Source of the DNA: Candidatus Manganitrophus morganii
Lineage (GTDB): Bacteria; Nitrospirota; Nitrospiria; SBBL01; Manganitrophaceae
Assembly (NCBI GenBank): GCA_021651055.1
Contig: JAJHOH010000001.1
Coordinates: 3,720,001 to 3,784,000, forward strand
Length of the DNA: 64,000 bases
Direction of reading: 5' to 3'
A program made the position numbers and the translations under genes. Positions 31,583 to 40,906 of the stretch are shown here, one piece after another (position 1 is the first letter of the stretch; each line of letters begins with the position of its first letter). The notes below the pieces were generated by a model. It made no database searches and was not told where the DNA came from. It saw nothing but the letters and a program-made list of their open reading frames with translations.

Positions 31583-32167
31583 ATGAAGTTTTTTATCTTT
31601 TTACTTTTTTTATTGGGGGCGTGCGCCCCCCTTTCACCCGTGTTGTCGCCGCTCGATCCTCCACCGGCTGCTGAAGGACCGGAAATTATTCAGGTCATTG
31701 TGAAGCCGATCGTCACGAGCGGAATTAAATCGGAGGATGAACAAAAGTGGGGGGTGGATCTTTCGGCCTACTATACCGCGTTCGAAGTTCAAATTATCAA
31801 CAAAACAAACGAAGAAGTTATCTTTGAGCCGACGCAAGCGCGCTTAGTGAACGGAAGCGGCCAGGTCATTCAGGCTCTGGATGAAAAAGGGACGATCCGG
31901 TATTACATGAATGGCGGCGGTGATACGGTCGTGACGCTTCTTCCGAAATCAAAGGCGATTATTGAAGCAGAGACGAAGAGAATCCTCCAGGCCAGATTAA
32001 AGAATGCGACCATTGCACCGGGAGGACAAAAAGAAGGGCTCATCTTTTTTAAAAAAGTGAGCCCTGAGCATTGCAAAGAAATTGCACTCGAACTGGATGT
32101 TGACGTCAGTGAAAGCGGAGAAAGGAAGGAATTCTCATTTCCCTTCTCCTGTGCGAATAAGAGCTAA
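31583..32167 (+). CDS. Lipoprotein of unknown function
   Basis: 194 aa. The signal ends in a lipobox (LFLLGAC). The mature protein is beta-rich and looks like a single Ig-like or DUF4352-style fold: YYTAFEVQIINKTNEEVIFE, TQARLVNGSGQVIQALDE, and a C-terminal GGQKEGLIFFKKV, the 'boosted by a missing partner' type of strand layout. Two late cysteines (EHCKE and PFSCANK) could form a disulfide. It has its own strong promoter. No named family recognised. Confidence 0.75.
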   Translation: MKFFIFLLFLLGACAPLSPVLSPLDPPPAAEGPEIIQVIVKPIVTSGIKSEDEQKWGVDLSAYYTAFEVQIINKTNEEVIFEPTQARLVNGSGQVIQALDEKGTIRYYMNGGGDTVVTLLPKSKAIIEAETKRILQARLKNATIAPGGQKEGLIFFKKVSPEHCKEIALELDVDVSESGERKEFSFPFSCANKS

Positions 32168-32199
32168 TTGAGAGTGACGATTTCATCGAGGAGCGGTGG

Positions 32200-32382
32200 C
32201 TATTCCTCACTCGCTGCTGCCGTGCCGACCGGTTCAAGGAAGGGCAGGCTCTTTTTCTGGTTATCCAAAATCGTTTTGTCCATCAGAGTACCGCAGTTGA
32301 TGCATTTCCAGGCATGGAAGACGATGAAGAAATCGGAGAGTCGCTCCAGGTACATCAGGCCTTCACACTTAGGACATTTCAT
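32200..32382 (-). CDS. Small zinc-ribbon protein
   Basis: 60 aa. MKCPKCEGLMYLERL and FHAWKCINCGTLMDK give two CxxC pairs about 24 residues apart, a zinc ribbon. Convergent with the preceding lipoprotein gene and ending 32 bases from it. Such tiny proteins are common in Nitrospirota and deltaproteobacteria-like genomes; their role is unknown. Confidence 0.75.
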   Translation of the reverse strand: MKCPKCEGLMYLERLSDFFIVFHAWKCINCGTLMDKTILDNQKKSLPFLEPVGTAAASEE

Positions 32383-32582
32383 TTTTCGCTCCTCTATAGG
32401 GTGATATGCCTTTTTTTAGCAATTGATATGCCGCGAATTTGAGTTGTTATATCCTATTGATATTTTGAGTATTTAATAAGGCGTCTTTCAAATCAAAGCA
32501 GGCAGAGCCCCTCATTAGTGACAAAAATTGTCAGTTTCTTGGGTAAGATTCTACCGAAAATTTCCAACAAGAGGATCGCTTA

Positions 32583-33302
32583 ATGGCCAAGATCAAGGAT
32601 TGGCCTGCAGGGGAGAGACCTCGGGAGCGCCTGATTAAGGAAGGTCCGCAGGTTCTCTCCGATGCCCAGCTTTTGGCCATCCTCCTTCGAACAGGATCGG
32701 ATCAGGCGAATGCGGTGCAACTTGCGATCGGCCTCTTGGATCAGTTCCGTGAATTAAACAACTTTGCGAACTTGAGCATCAAAGAGCTCTGCTCCATTCG
32801 TGGGATCGGTCCAGCCAAGGCGGCCCAATTGAAAGCCGCGTTTGAGTTGGGACGCAGGTCCCTTGTCCCTTCTGTTTCTCAACGAACCAAGATTCATTCA
32901 AGCCAGGATATATTCCGGCATTTTTCGCCGACCTTCAGACATCTTAAGAAAGAGATATTCAAGATCGTTTTGTTGGATCAAAAAAATAAAATTATCCGAG
33001 ATGTGCTTGTTTCGGAGGGAAGTCTGACGTTGACGGTAGTCCATCCGAGAGAGGTGTTCAACCCCGCGGTTCGGGATTCGGCCGCGTCGGTGGTTTTCTT
33101 GCATAACCATCCGAGCGGCGATCCGACACCCAGCTCTGAAGATAGGGAGCTGACAAGGAGATTGGTTGCGGCGGGGGATTTGATGGGAATTCAGGTTCTC
33201 GATCATCTGATCATCGGGGAAGATCAATACTTTAGTTTCTCCGATGCCGGTTATATCCGAAGCCCGTCTCCCCGGGTTGCGGTTTCCGAGAAACGGACAT
33301 AA
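32583..33302 (+). CDS. radC: RadC-family JAMM/MPN protein
   Basis: 239 aa, full length. An N-terminal helix-hairpin-helix region (ELCSIRGIGPAKAAQLKAAF) suggests DNA contact, and the C-terminal MPN+ domain contains the metal-binding JAMM motif HNHPSGDPTPSSED. Despite the name, a direct role in repair is doubted; the biochemical activity is not settled. AGAGGA precedes the ATG. It is followed by a tiny membrane protein and polX. Confidence 0.95.
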   Translation: MAKIKDWPAGERPRERLIKEGPQVLSDAQLLAILLRTGSDQANAVQLAIGLLDQFRELNNFANLSIKELCSIRGIGPAKAAQLKAAFELGRRSLVPSVSQRTKIHSSQDIFRHFSPTFRHLKKEIFKIVLLDQKNKIIRDVLVSEGSLTLTVVHPREVFNPAVRDSAASVVFLHNHPSGDPTPSSEDRELTRRLVAAGDLMGIQVLDHLIIGEDQYFSFSDAGYIRSPSPRVAVSEKRT

Positions 33303-33324
33303 AATATAATCTGAGAAAGGGAAT

Positions 33325-33519
33325 ATGAACCCACTTCTAACACTCTGGTTATTGGTTTTATCGAGCACCATTATATTATCGGGCATCTTCTTCATGGCCG
33401 AGAATTACTCCCACATCCTCGGGAACTTCTATTTCCTGATCGGGGCATTTTTCGGTTCGTACGGCCTGTATATTCTGGTGCAATGGCTTGTTCGGCGTAA
33501 TCGGAAGCCGCCGGCATAA
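33325..33519 (+). CDS. Small two-helix membrane protein
   Basis: 64 aa. Two hydrophobic helices (LLTLWLLVLSSTIILSGIFF and FYFLIGAFFGSYGLYILVQW) and a basic C-terminus (RRNRKPP). AAAGGGA before the ATG. It lies between radC and polX with short gaps, so it is probably co-transcribed. Unknown function. Confidence 0.6.
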   Translation: MNPLLTLWLLVLSSTIILSGIFFMAENYSHILGNFYFLIGAFFGSYGLYILVQWLVRRNRKPPA

Positions 33520-33525
33520 GGGTCA

Positions 33526-35247
33526 ATGATTACGAAAGAATCGCTCATCGAACAGCTTGAAGCCTCGGCGGTATTGTTGGAATTGCAGGGAGAGAATCCC
33601 TTTAAGTGCCGCGCCTATACCAATGCGGCAAGAGCCATTGCGGAACTCGATGTCGATTTGCATGAAGCCGTCCGGAATCGAACGCTGCTGGAACGCAACG
33701 GGATCGGCAAGGCGATGTTTGAGAAGATCTCAAATGCCATTGAGACCGGCCGGCTGGGGTCTTATGAAGAGTTGAGAGCGGCCGTCCCTTCCGGACTCCT
33801 GGAGATGTTAAAGATAAAGGGGCTCGGTCCGAAAAAGATCAAGATCCTCCACGAGCAGCTCGGGATCCAAGATGTTGTTGAGCTGGAATATGCCTGCATA
33901 GAAAATCGTTTGGTCGACCTTCCCAGCTTTGGAAAGAAAACCCAAGACAAAATATTAGAAGGAATCTCCTATCGCAAGAAGCAGTTGGGATTCCATCATT
34001 GCCATACCGCGCGGAGAGAAGGGGAAGCGCTTTTATCGAAGTTACGCGAGAGGAAAGAGGTCGTTCGTGCGGCGTTTGGGGGGAGCGTTCGAAGGAGAAA
34101 CGAGATCGTTCAGGATATCGATCTGATTGTCAGCAGCGATCATCCCGCCGACCTCATCTCCTTCTTTTGCGGGTTGCCGGAGGTGGAGCGTGAAGTCGCC
34201 CGGGCCGAAAATAAAGCAAGGGTGATTTTGAAGTCGGGAATAGCGGTCGATCTTTATGTGGCCACGGAGGAGCGGTTTCCGTATCTTTTGCATTACTACA
34301 CAGGGAGCAAGGATTACCACGCGGCACTGGAAGAGCGCGCCAAGCAGTTTGGGATTCGGATCAGCGAATATGGCCTTTTTCTGGACGATCATATCTTACC
34401 CTGCCAGGAAGAGCGGGAGATTTTTTCTACATTGGAGCTCGATTATATCGAGCCTGAGCTGCGGGAAAACCGGGGGGAGATTGAAGCCGCCTCGCAACAT
34501 CGTCTTCCCCCTCTTGTTATGGAAGACGATCTCCGCGGCATTTTCCATGTTCACAGCACCTACAGCGACGGTTCGGGATCTCTCTCCGAGATGATCGAGG
34601 CGGCCGAGCGGGCCGGGCTGGAGTATATCGGCATTTCCGATCACAGCCAATCGGCTTTTTATGCGAACGGGTTGAAGGAAGACCGCATCAAAAAGCAGCA
34701 TGAAGAGATCGAGCAGCTCCGCCGGCGTTTTAAGGGAATTCACATTTTCAAAGGAATCGAAGCCGATATCCTTCCCGACGGCAGCATCGATTATGACGAT
34801 CGTATCTTATCGGCATTTGATTTCGTGATCGCCTCCGTTCATTCCCGTTTCAACATGTCCGAAAGAGAAATGACAGACCGGGTGGTCCGTGCCATGAGCC
34901 ACCCGAAGGTGACCTTTTTGGGGCATCCCACCGGCCGAATCCTTCTTTCCCGTCAAGGGTATCCGCTTGCCATACCGGAGGTCATTGAAGCGGCGCAACG
35001 GTATGGTGTCATTCTTGAGCTGAATTCAAGCCCGTACCGGCTCGATCTCGATTGGCGTTATTGTAAGCTGGCCAAAGAAGCCGGCGTCCGATTGAGCATC
35101 AATCCCGACGCACATGGTGTCGAGGGGATCTCGGATACTTTCTTCGGTGTCGGAATCGCCCGAAAAGGATGGCTCTCCAAGGAAGACATCATTAATACTC
35201 TCCCACTCGATCAAATCAAACCTTTTTTGATGAACAAAAGAAAGTAG
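33526..35247 (+). CDS. polX: DNA polymerase X / PHP-domain protein PolX
   Basis: 573 aa, normal length. The N-terminal 8-kDa-like HhH region (FKCRAYTNAARAIAEL, IKGLGPKKIKILHEQLGI) and pol-beta palm (GSVRRRNEIVQDIDLIVSS, with the metal-binding Asp pair) are followed from about residue 340 by a PHP domain: IFHVHSTYSDGSGSL, GISDHSQSAFYANGL, GIEADILPDG, FVIASVHSRFNMS, LGHPTGRIL and SINPDAHGVEGI. In Bacillus and Thermus homologues these give gap-filling polymerase and 3'-5' exonuclease activities for base excision repair. Confidence 0.96.
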   Translation: MITKESLIEQLEASAVLLELQGENPFKCRAYTNAARAIAELDVDLHEAVRNRTLLERNGIGKAMFEKISNAIETGRLGSYEELRAAVPSGLLEMLKIKGLGPKKIKILHEQLGIQDVVELEYACIENRLVDLPSFGKKTQDKILEGISYRKKQLGFHHCHTARREGEALLSKLRERKEVVRAAFGGSVRRRNEIVQDIDLIVSSDHPADLISFFCGLPEVEREVARAENKARVILKSGIAVDLYVATEERFPYLLHYYTGSKDYHAALEERAKQFGIRISEYGLFLDDHILPCQEEREIFSTLELDYIEPELRENRGEIEAASQHRLPPLVMEDDLRGIFHVHSTYSDGSGSLSEMIEAAERAGLEYIGISDHSQSAFYANGLKEDRIKKQHEEIEQLRRRFKGIHIFKGIEADILPDGSIDYDDRILSAFDFVIASVHSRFNMSEREMTDRVVRAMSHPKVTFLGHPTGRILLSRQGYPLAIPEVIEAAQRYGVILELNSSPYRLDLDWRYCKLAKEAGVRLSINPDAHGVEGISDTFFGVGIARKGWLSKEDIINTLPLDQIKPFLMNKRK

Positions 35248-35256
35248 CATTGAAGC

Positions 35257-35278
35257 TCCCCGCAGCAAGCTGCGGGGA
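35257..35278. repeat. Short perfect hairpin repeat
   Basis: TCCCCGCAGC, AA, GCTGCGGGGA: a perfect inverted repeat just after polX. A near copy occurs about 60 bases downstream. With no T-run it is a repeat rather than a terminator. Confidence 0.7.
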
Positions 35279-35317
35279 ATCTTCGACCCGAAAGGATGGA
35301 AAGACTCTATTTGTATT

Positions 35318-35362
35318 CGCGCGTCTAACCTTCGCAGCAAGCTGCGAGGAATGCGACGCGCG
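35318..35362. repeat. Nested hairpin, second copy of the GCAGCAAGCTGC repeat
   Basis: The inner stem TCGCAGC-AA-GCTGCGA (35332-35347) is framed by the outer arms CGCGCGTC (35318-35325) and GACGCGCG (35355-35362). It shares the CGCAGCAAGCTGCG core and the trailing GGAAT with the hairpin at 35257-35278. Confidence 0.65.
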
Positions 35363-35520
35363 TGCGTGTTCATTCTCAGTTTTTCTTCTCGATCGCTTCA
35401 TCCGACGTCATCCCGTTATACCTCTCTCTACGACCGACGGAAAAAACGTATTTTTATTTACAGTTTACGACAAAAATGTTAAATTACTGAGATTTTGAAC
35501 CTGGAGGAAAGGTTGCCCCA

Positions 35521-37851
35521 TTGCTGAAGCGGTTCGGTCCTGTTTTCCTTCTACTTATCTTTATTCTGACTGGTTTTTCCTCCCCGGGCTTTGCAGAGGA
35601 CAATGAGATCCGAATCAAGCTGATCGAGGTCGCCGGAAACCGAAAAATCGACACGGCGATGATCCTCTCCAAAATTTCGCTCAAAGAGGGAGATCTCTTC
35701 TCGCCGGAGCAGGTTCGGGAGGACGTCAAAACGCTCTACCGAATGGGCTACTTCGATCGGGTCGAGGTCGAATCGGAAGGATTCGAGGGGGGGGTGGCAT
35801 TGACCTTCAGGGTCCATGAAAAGCCTTTCCTCATCGATGTCGTCTATGAGGGGAATGAGAATATCGACAAAGATAAATTGACGGAAAAGGTGCCTGTCAA
35901 AACCGACACCTTTCTTGATATGGAGGAGATCAGTTCCTACGTCGATAAAATCAAAAAAGTCTATGAGGCGGATGCCTACTACAGCGCGGAAGTGACCCCG
36001 GTGATTCAACTCATCTCGGAAGATCAAGCGGTGCTGACCTTCTTGATCAAAGAGGGGGAGCGCGCTTATGTCCGCCGCGTCCGAATGGCGGGAAATAAAG
36101 CGTTCGCCGACAAAGAGTTAAAAAAACAGATCGAGACGTCAAAATATTTCTGGTTGACCTCCTGGCTGACCGAATCGGGGCGGTACAAAGAAGAAACCAT
36201 CGAGGCCGACCTCGACCGGCTGCGCGAGCATTATCTTAACCACGGGTACCTAGAGGTACAGGTGGCCGCGCCGAAGGTCACCCTAAGCGAGGACAAAGAG
36301 TGGTTTGACATCATCATCCCCATTGTGGAGGGAGATCAATTTCGGATTCGTGAAATCCGTTATGAGGGAAACGAGCTCTTCGAGACGGGGCGATTGGTCA
36401 ATCTAACAAAGAGCAAAGAGGGGGAGATCTTCAATCGCGGCCAAATTCGGCAGGATATTATGAGCATGGTCGATCTCTACGGCGAGCGAGGCTATATCTT
36501 CGCCAATGTGGTTCCGCAGTTATCGCCGAATATTGAAGATAAAACGGTCGATGTTTCCTTTCAAGTGACCGAAGACGACCCGGTCAAGGTAAGAGAGATT
36601 CATATTACCGGAAATGACAAGACCCGCGACAAAGTCATCCGGAGAGAGATCCGTGTCAATGAACAGGAACTGATCAATACAAGGCTGCTCCGGCGGAGCT
36701 TCCAGCGGCTGAACAATCTGAACTTTTTTGAGAATATTGAAATCGTGCCGGAGCAGGTCGAGCCGGGATGGGTCGATCTGGAAGTGAAGGTCCAAGAGAA
36801 GCCGACCGGCACGTTCAGCATTGGCGGCGGATACAGTTCGGTCGACCGTTTCATCGCCATGACCGAAGTGACCCAAGGAAATCTTTTCGGAAGAGGACAG
36901 CTTTTGCGGGCCAAGGCGGAACTGGGGGGAAGACGAAGGACCTACAGCCTCACCTTTAGAGAGCCCTATCTTTTTGATTCGAATATTTCCGGCACCACGG
37001 ATCTCTTCAACAGCGTGCGGGACTTCAGCTCTTATCAGGAAAAGCGGGTCGGCGGTGATATCGTGCTGGGGCGCTCCTTCGGCGAATACGTGAATGGGAG
37101 TGTCAGTTATACGTTAGAGACGCTCAATATTTTCGATCTGCGTCGTGTTCCGGAGGTCGATGCCGCGGGTAACCTAACCGGCGCCATCGTCCCTGATCCC
37201 GATATTCCCGAACAAGTCGTGCGCCAGGCGGAGTTAGGAAAGACCTTAACAAGCGCCCTTGGTTTTTCCCTCTCCAGAGATACGCGCGATTTTATTTTCG
37301 ATCCGACCAGTGGAAGCCGCAATTCCATTTCGCTCGAATATGCTGGAACCTTCTTGGCGGGAGACAATGATTACTATAAAGTGATCTTTGATTCCAGCCG
37401 CTTTTTCCCCCTTTGGAGAGAGCATGTTCTTTCGGTCCATGGGCGGGTCGGATATGCGATTGGGATTGGTGATAAAGAACTTCCGGTGGGGGAGCGGTTT
37501 TATGTCGGGGGGATCAATACGGTGCGAGGGTTTAAATTCGGAAAAGCGGGCCCGATCACCAGCACCGGTGAAATCATAGGGGGAAATAAAGAGCTTTACA
37601 TCAACGTAGAATACCTGATTCCGCTGGTTCCTGAAGCGAAAATTAAATGGCTCTTTTTTTACGATATCGGACGCGCCTTCGATGATTCCGAAGCGATCCG
37701 ATTTTCGGAGTTGAGGCAAGGGGCCGGGTTCGGCATCCGCTGGATCTCTCCGGTCGGTCCTCTCCGGCTCGAGATGGGAGCGAATCTCGACCCCCAGAGG
37801 GGAGAGGCAACCGGATTTATTCCGGAGTTTTCAATCGGCACCCTATTTTAG
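35521..37851 (+). CDS. bamA: Outer membrane protein assembly factor BamA
   Basis: 776 aa from TTG 35521 (GGAGG upstream). Signal peptide (VFLLLIFILTGFSSPGFAED), five POTRA domains (about 25-420; e.g. RIKLIEVAGNRKIDTAMILS, FLIDVVYEGNENIDKDKL, VREIHITGNDKTRDKVIRR) and a 16-strand barrel ending in SIGTLF with the C-terminal Phe. The barrel holds the family motif FYVGGINTVRGF (VRGF on loop 6). It folds and inserts outer-membrane beta-barrels. Start of the envelope gene run. Confidence 0.97.
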   Translation: MLKRFGPVFLLLIFILTGFSSPGFAEDNEIRIKLIEVAGNRKIDTAMILSKISLKEGDLFSPEQVREDVKTLYRMGYFDRVEVESEGFEGGVALTFRVHEKPFLIDVVYEGNENIDKDKLTEKVPVKTDTFLDMEEISSYVDKIKKVYEADAYYSAEVTPVIQLISEDQAVLTFLIKEGERAYVRRVRMAGNKAFADKELKKQIETSKYFWLTSWLTESGRYKEETIEADLDRLREHYLNHGYLEVQVAAPKVTLSEDKEWFDIIIPIVEGDQFRIREIRYEGNELFETGRLVNLTKSKEGEIFNRGQIRQDIMSMVDLYGERGYIFANVVPQLSPNIEDKTVDVSFQVTEDDPVKVREIHITGNDKTRDKVIRREIRVNEQELINTRLLRRSFQRLNNLNFFENIEIVPEQVEPGWVDLEVKVQEKPTGTFSIGGGYSSVDRFIAMTEVTQGNLFGRGQLLRAKAELGGRRRTYSLTFREPYLFDSNISGTTDLFNSVRDFSSYQEKRVGGDIVLGRSFGEYVNGSVSYTLETLNIFDLRRVPEVDAAGNLTGAIVPDPDIPEQVVRQAELGKTLTSALGFSLSRDTRDFIFDPTSGSRNSISLEYAGTFLAGDNDYYKVIFDSSRFFPLWREHVLSVHGRVGYAIGIGDKELPVGERFYVGGINTVRGFKFGKAGPITSTGEIIGGNKELYINVEYLIPLVPEAKIKWLFFYDIGRAFDDSEAIRFSELRQGAGFGIRWISPVGPLRLEMGANLDPQRGEATGFIPEFSIGTLF

Positions 37852-37914
37852 ATAGAACGCGGTGAGGTGGAGGTCACCTTCGACCTCGACGGCTGCTTTT
37901 TGTAAGGAGGAACA

Positions 37915-38448
37915 ATGAGGAAATTGCTACTTTGTCTCGGATTGGTTTCATTCGTGATGATCTTGGGGACCACCGGCTATGCTCAAAATGTGAAGATCGG
38001 CTTTGTCGATGCACAGAAGGTTCTGGAGGGTTCAAAAGAGGGGAAGCGGGTCAAGGCGAATATGGAAGAGTTCGTCAAGAGCCGGCAGAAAATTATCGAT
38101 CTGGAAGAGCAAGAGCTCAAACAGTTGGAGGAGGATCTCGTCCGGCAGGGGGCCCTTCTCTCCCCGGAGGCCAAAAAAGTCAAGCAGGACGACTTCCAGA
38201 AGAAATTGATGGAGTATCAGAAAAAGGCGACCGACTTGAACAAAGAGGTACAGGGTAAAAAGTTTGATACCCTCCGGGACTTCAACAAGAAGCTGGAAGA
38301 AGCGGTCAAGCAGATTGCCGACAAAGACGGATATACTTTCGTTCTCGATCGGAATGCCGAAGGAGGCGGCTCGGTCATCTACGCGAAGGAGAATTTCGAC
38401 ATCACCTCCAAGGTGATCGAGCAGGTCGATAAAAACGCAGGGAAGTAA
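37915..38448 (+). CDS. skp: Periplasmic chaperone Skp/OmpH
   Basis: 177 aa. Signal peptide (LVSFVMILGTTGYAQ, cleavage AQ/N) then VKIGFVDAQKVLEGSKEGKR, the typical OmpH start, a long Lys/Glu coiled coil (about 55-130) and the C-terminal beta-strand DGYTFVLDRNAEGGGSVIYA. The trimer carries unfolded outer-membrane proteins to BamA. AAGGAGG lies before the ATG. The bamA-skp-lpxD order is the standard one. Confidence 0.95.
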   Translation: MRKLLLCLGLVSFVMILGTTGYAQNVKIGFVDAQKVLEGSKEGKRVKANMEEFVKSRQKIIDLEEQELKQLEEDLVRQGALLSPEAKKVKQDDFQKKLMEYQKKATDLNKEVQGKKFDTLRDFNKKLEEAVKQIADKDGYTFVLDRNAEGGGSVIYAKENFDITSKVIEQVDKNAGK

Positions 38449-38513
38449 ACGTGATTCGTTTACTCGTTATCCGTTAACCGTCGAAATCAGGCGAAGTTCG
38501 GTTTTATATTCTA

Positions 38514-38538
38514 CGTTTAACGATTCGCGTTTAACGAT
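38514..38538 (+). repeat. Direct repeat upstream of lpxD
   Basis: CGTTTAACGAT occurs twice (38514-38524 and 38528-38538) with TCG between, at the end of a CGTT/AACG-rich gap. The second copy runs into the alternative lpxD ATG at 38537. Confidence 0.5.
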
Positions 38539-38557
38539 GAACGCCAGGATTGTTCCC

Positions 38558-39607
38558 ATGGAAGTATCGTTGGACAAAATTGCGGAATGGGTCGAAGGGA
38601 AGGTCGTCGGTGATCCGCATCTTCGCATTCGAGGGATCGCTTCGATCGAGGAAGCGAAGCCGGGAGAGATCACCTTCCTCGCGAATCCGAAGTATGCGTC
38701 GAAGGCGATGCAGACGCGTGCCTCGGCCATCCTGGTTCGATCGAAAATCGACGGAGTCTCCTGCGCTCTCTTGATGGTGGAGGACCCCTACTTTGCCTTC
38801 ACCCGGCTCCTCTCCCACTTTCATCCTCCTCGCCGCTACCCCGCGGAAGTCGATCCGCGTGCCGCCGTCGGCAAAGAGGTTATCCTTGGGGCCGGGGTGT
38901 CGATCGGCCCGTTTGCGACCGTGGAGGATCGGGCGAAGATCGGCGACCGGGTCCGGCTCGGCGCCGGCGTTTTCGTTGGGGAGGGGAGCGAGATCGGGGA
39001 GGACAGCTTGATCTATCCGAACGTCACCCTCCGGGAAGGAGTGAAGATCGGCAAGCGGGTCATCATCCACAGCGGGACGGTCATCGGCAGCGACGGGTTC
39101 GGGTTTGCTCCCTACAAAGGGAAATATCATAAGATTCCCCAGGTCGGGGGGGTGATCATCGAGGATGACGTGGAGCTTGGCGCGAACGTCACGGTCGATC
39201 GGGCAACACTCGGAAATACGATCATCGGCGCAGGAACCAAGGTCGATAATCTCGTTCAGATCGGCCATAACGTGGTGGTCGGAGCCGATTCCATCCTGGT
39301 GGCGCAGGTCGGTATTTCGGGAAGCGCCAAGATCGGACGGCGCGTGACCCTGGCGGGACAGGTCGGCGTGGCAGGCCACCTGACGATCGGCGACAATGTG
39401 GTCGTCGGCGGAAAGTCGGGGGTCACCAAAGATATCCCGGCGGGGGAGAATGTCTCCGGTTTCCCCCCCCTTCCCCACAAGACCTGGTTAAAGGCCCAGG
39501 CCACTTTTCCCCATCTGCCCGAAATGCGGGAGAGAATCAAAGCACTTGAGAAGGAAGTCGAATCACTGCGAGAACGGATTGCCCAACGCGACGAGAGGAA
39601 CGGCTGA
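38558..39607 (+). CDS. lpxD: UDP-3-O-acylglucosamine N-acyltransferase
   Basis: 349 aa from ATG 38558 (AGGA upstream; ATG 38537 is the alternative). Adds the second acyl chain in lipid A synthesis. The N-terminal uridine-binding domain ([40 protein letters not shown]) is followed by the left-handed hexapeptide helix with [18 protein letters not shown] and the catalytic His in [13 protein letters not shown]. Ends in a C-terminal helix. Overlaps fabZ by a few bases. Confidence 0.97.
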   Translation: MEVSLDKIAEWVEGKVVGDPHLRIRGIASIEEAKPGEITFLANPKYASKAMQTRASAILVRSKIDGVSCALLMVEDPYFAFTRLLSHFHPPRRYPAEVDPRAAVGKEVILGAGVSIGPFATVEDRAKIGDRVRLGAGVFVGEGSEIGEDSLIYPNVTLREGVKIGKRVIIHSGTVIGSDGFGFAPYKGKYHKIPQVGGVIIEDDVELGANVTVDRATLGNTIIGAGTKVDNLVQIGHNVVVGADSILVAQVGISGSAKIGRRVTLAGQVGVAGHLTIGDNVVVGGKSGVTKDIPAGENVSGFPPLPHKTWLKAQATFPHLPEMRERIKALEKEVESLRERIAQRDERNG

Positions 39608-40077
39608 TGGACATCAAGGAGCAGATTATCGATATCGGAGAGATTCAGGAGATATTGCCGCATCGTTATCCTTTTTTACTGGTGGACCGCATTCTCGAAA
39701 TCGAGCCGGGAAAGAGAATCGTCGGTTTCAAGAATGTGACGATCAATGAGCCCTTTTTCCAGGGACATTTCCCGAAGCATCCGATCATGCCGGGGGTCTT
39801 GATCATCGAGTCGATGGCGCAGGTCGGAGGGGTTCTCGCGTTCAAGTCGACCAAGGGGAACGAGGGACAGCTGGTCTTTTTTCTCGGGATCGATAAGGCC
39901 AAGTTCCGAAAACCGGTCTATCCCGGAGATCAATTGCGGATCGAGGTCGAGGTGATCCAGGAGCGTCCCCCGTTCTGGAGATTGAAAGGCATGGCCTACG
40001 TTGACGGCAAGCTGGCGGCGGAAGCGGAATTCAAAGCGATGCTGGGCCAAGGAAACAAGGGAGGTCTGGAGAAGTGA
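39607..40077 (+). CDS. fabZ: 3-hydroxyacyl-ACP dehydratase FabZ
   Basis: 156 aa. Dehydrates 3-hydroxyacyl-ACP in fatty acid elongation, competing with LpxA/LpxD for the same substrate. Motifs: [20 protein letters not shown], the catalytic His in [16 protein letters not shown] and Glu in [10 protein letters not shown], and [16 protein letters not shown]. Its ATG overlaps the lpxD stop and its stop overlaps lpxA, so the three are translationally coupled. Confidence 0.97.
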   Translation: MDIKEQIIDIGEIQEILPHRYPFLLVDRILEIEPGKRIVGFKNVTINEPFFQGHFPKHPIMPGVLIIESMAQVGGVLAFKSTKGNEGQLVFFLGIDKAKFRKPVYPGDQLRIEVEVIQERPPFWRLKGMAYVDGKLAAEAEFKAMLGQGNKGGLEK

Positions 40078-40847
40078 GCATTCATCCAAGCGCCATCGTC
40101 CATCCGAAAGCGGAGCTCGACCCCTCGGTGGAGGTCGGTCCCTTTTCGATCATCGGCGAGCATGTCAAGATCGCCAGGGGGACGAAAGTGGCAGCGCATG
40201 TTGTGATCGACGGATGGACCGAAATCGGCGAGGAGTGCACCTTTTATCCTTTTGTTTCCGTCGGGCAGCCTCCTCAGGATTTAAAATACAAAGGAGAGCC
40301 GACCCGGCTCAAGATCGGGAAGCAGAATACCTTTCGGGAGTATGTGACGCTCAATCGGGGAACCCAAGGGGGGCGGGGAGAGACGGTCATCGGCGATCGA
40401 AACTTCTTCATGGCCTATGTCCATGTGGCGCATGACTGCATCGTCGGAAACCAGGTGATCCTCGCGAATGCCGCGACCCTCGCCGGACATATCACCATCG
40501 GCGATCACGCGATTCTCGGCGGGCTCTCAGGAATTCATCAGTTCGTGAAGATCGGGGCCTATGCAATGATCGGAGGCTGCTCGGCCGTCGCGCAAGACGT
40601 TCCTCCCTATGTCAGCGTGGCCGGAAATCGGGCCAAACTGTACGGCCTTAATTTAATCGGGTTGAAACGGCACGGCTTCTCCAAGGAGCGGATCGAAGCG
40701 TTGAAGGGGGCCTATAAACTTCTCTTCCGATCGGGGTTGACACTGCGGGAGGCGGCAAAGCAGGCGCGGGAGAAATGGAAAGAGATCGCCGACGTGGAAT
40801 CGCTCGTCTCGTTCGTCGAGCAATCGGAGCGGGGGATCGGTCGATAG
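40074..40847 (+). CDS. lpxA: UDP-N-acetylglucosamine O-acyltransferase
   Basis: 257 aa from GTG 40074. First step of lipid A synthesis. Hexapeptide helix ([40 protein letters not shown]), [25 protein letters not shown], and the catalytic His in [15 protein letters not shown]. The C-terminal helical part begins [20 protein letters not shown]. Because a Gfo/Idh oxidoreductase lies in the same operon, its acceptor (GlcNAc or a 3-amino analogue) should not be taken for granted. Confidence 0.97.
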   Translation: MSIHPSAIVHPKAELDPSVEVGPFSIIGEHVKIARGTKVAAHVVIDGWTEIGEECTFYPFVSVGQPPQDLKYKGEPTRLKIGKQNTFREYVTLNRGTQGGRGETVIGDRNFFMAYVHVAHDCIVGNQVILANAATLAGHITIGDHAILGGLSGIHQFVKIGAYAMIGGCSAVAQDVPPYVSVAGNRAKLYGLNLIGLKRHGFSKERIEALKGAYKLLFRSGLTLREAAKQAREKWKEIADVESLVSFVEQSERGIGR

Positions 40848-40869
40848 CGTTTTCGGTGGCAATGGTTGC

Positions 40870-40897
40870 GTAGGGGCGACGCATGCGTCGCCCCTAC
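40870..40897. repeat. Perfect 28-bp palindrome of the GTAGGGGCG family
   Basis: GTAGGGGCGACGCA is followed directly by its reverse complement. It lies between lpxA and lpxI, and the in-frame ATG at 40883 is its centre, so that ATG is not a credible lpxI start. Confidence 0.85.
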
Positions 40898-40906
40898 AAA
40901 GGCGAA

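Noticed and set aside
37852-37914. AGGTC/GACCT hairpin in the bamA-skp gap
   Set aside because: The stem is only five base pairs and is followed by a ribosome site rather than a clear T-run, so a terminator or riboswitch call is not justified.
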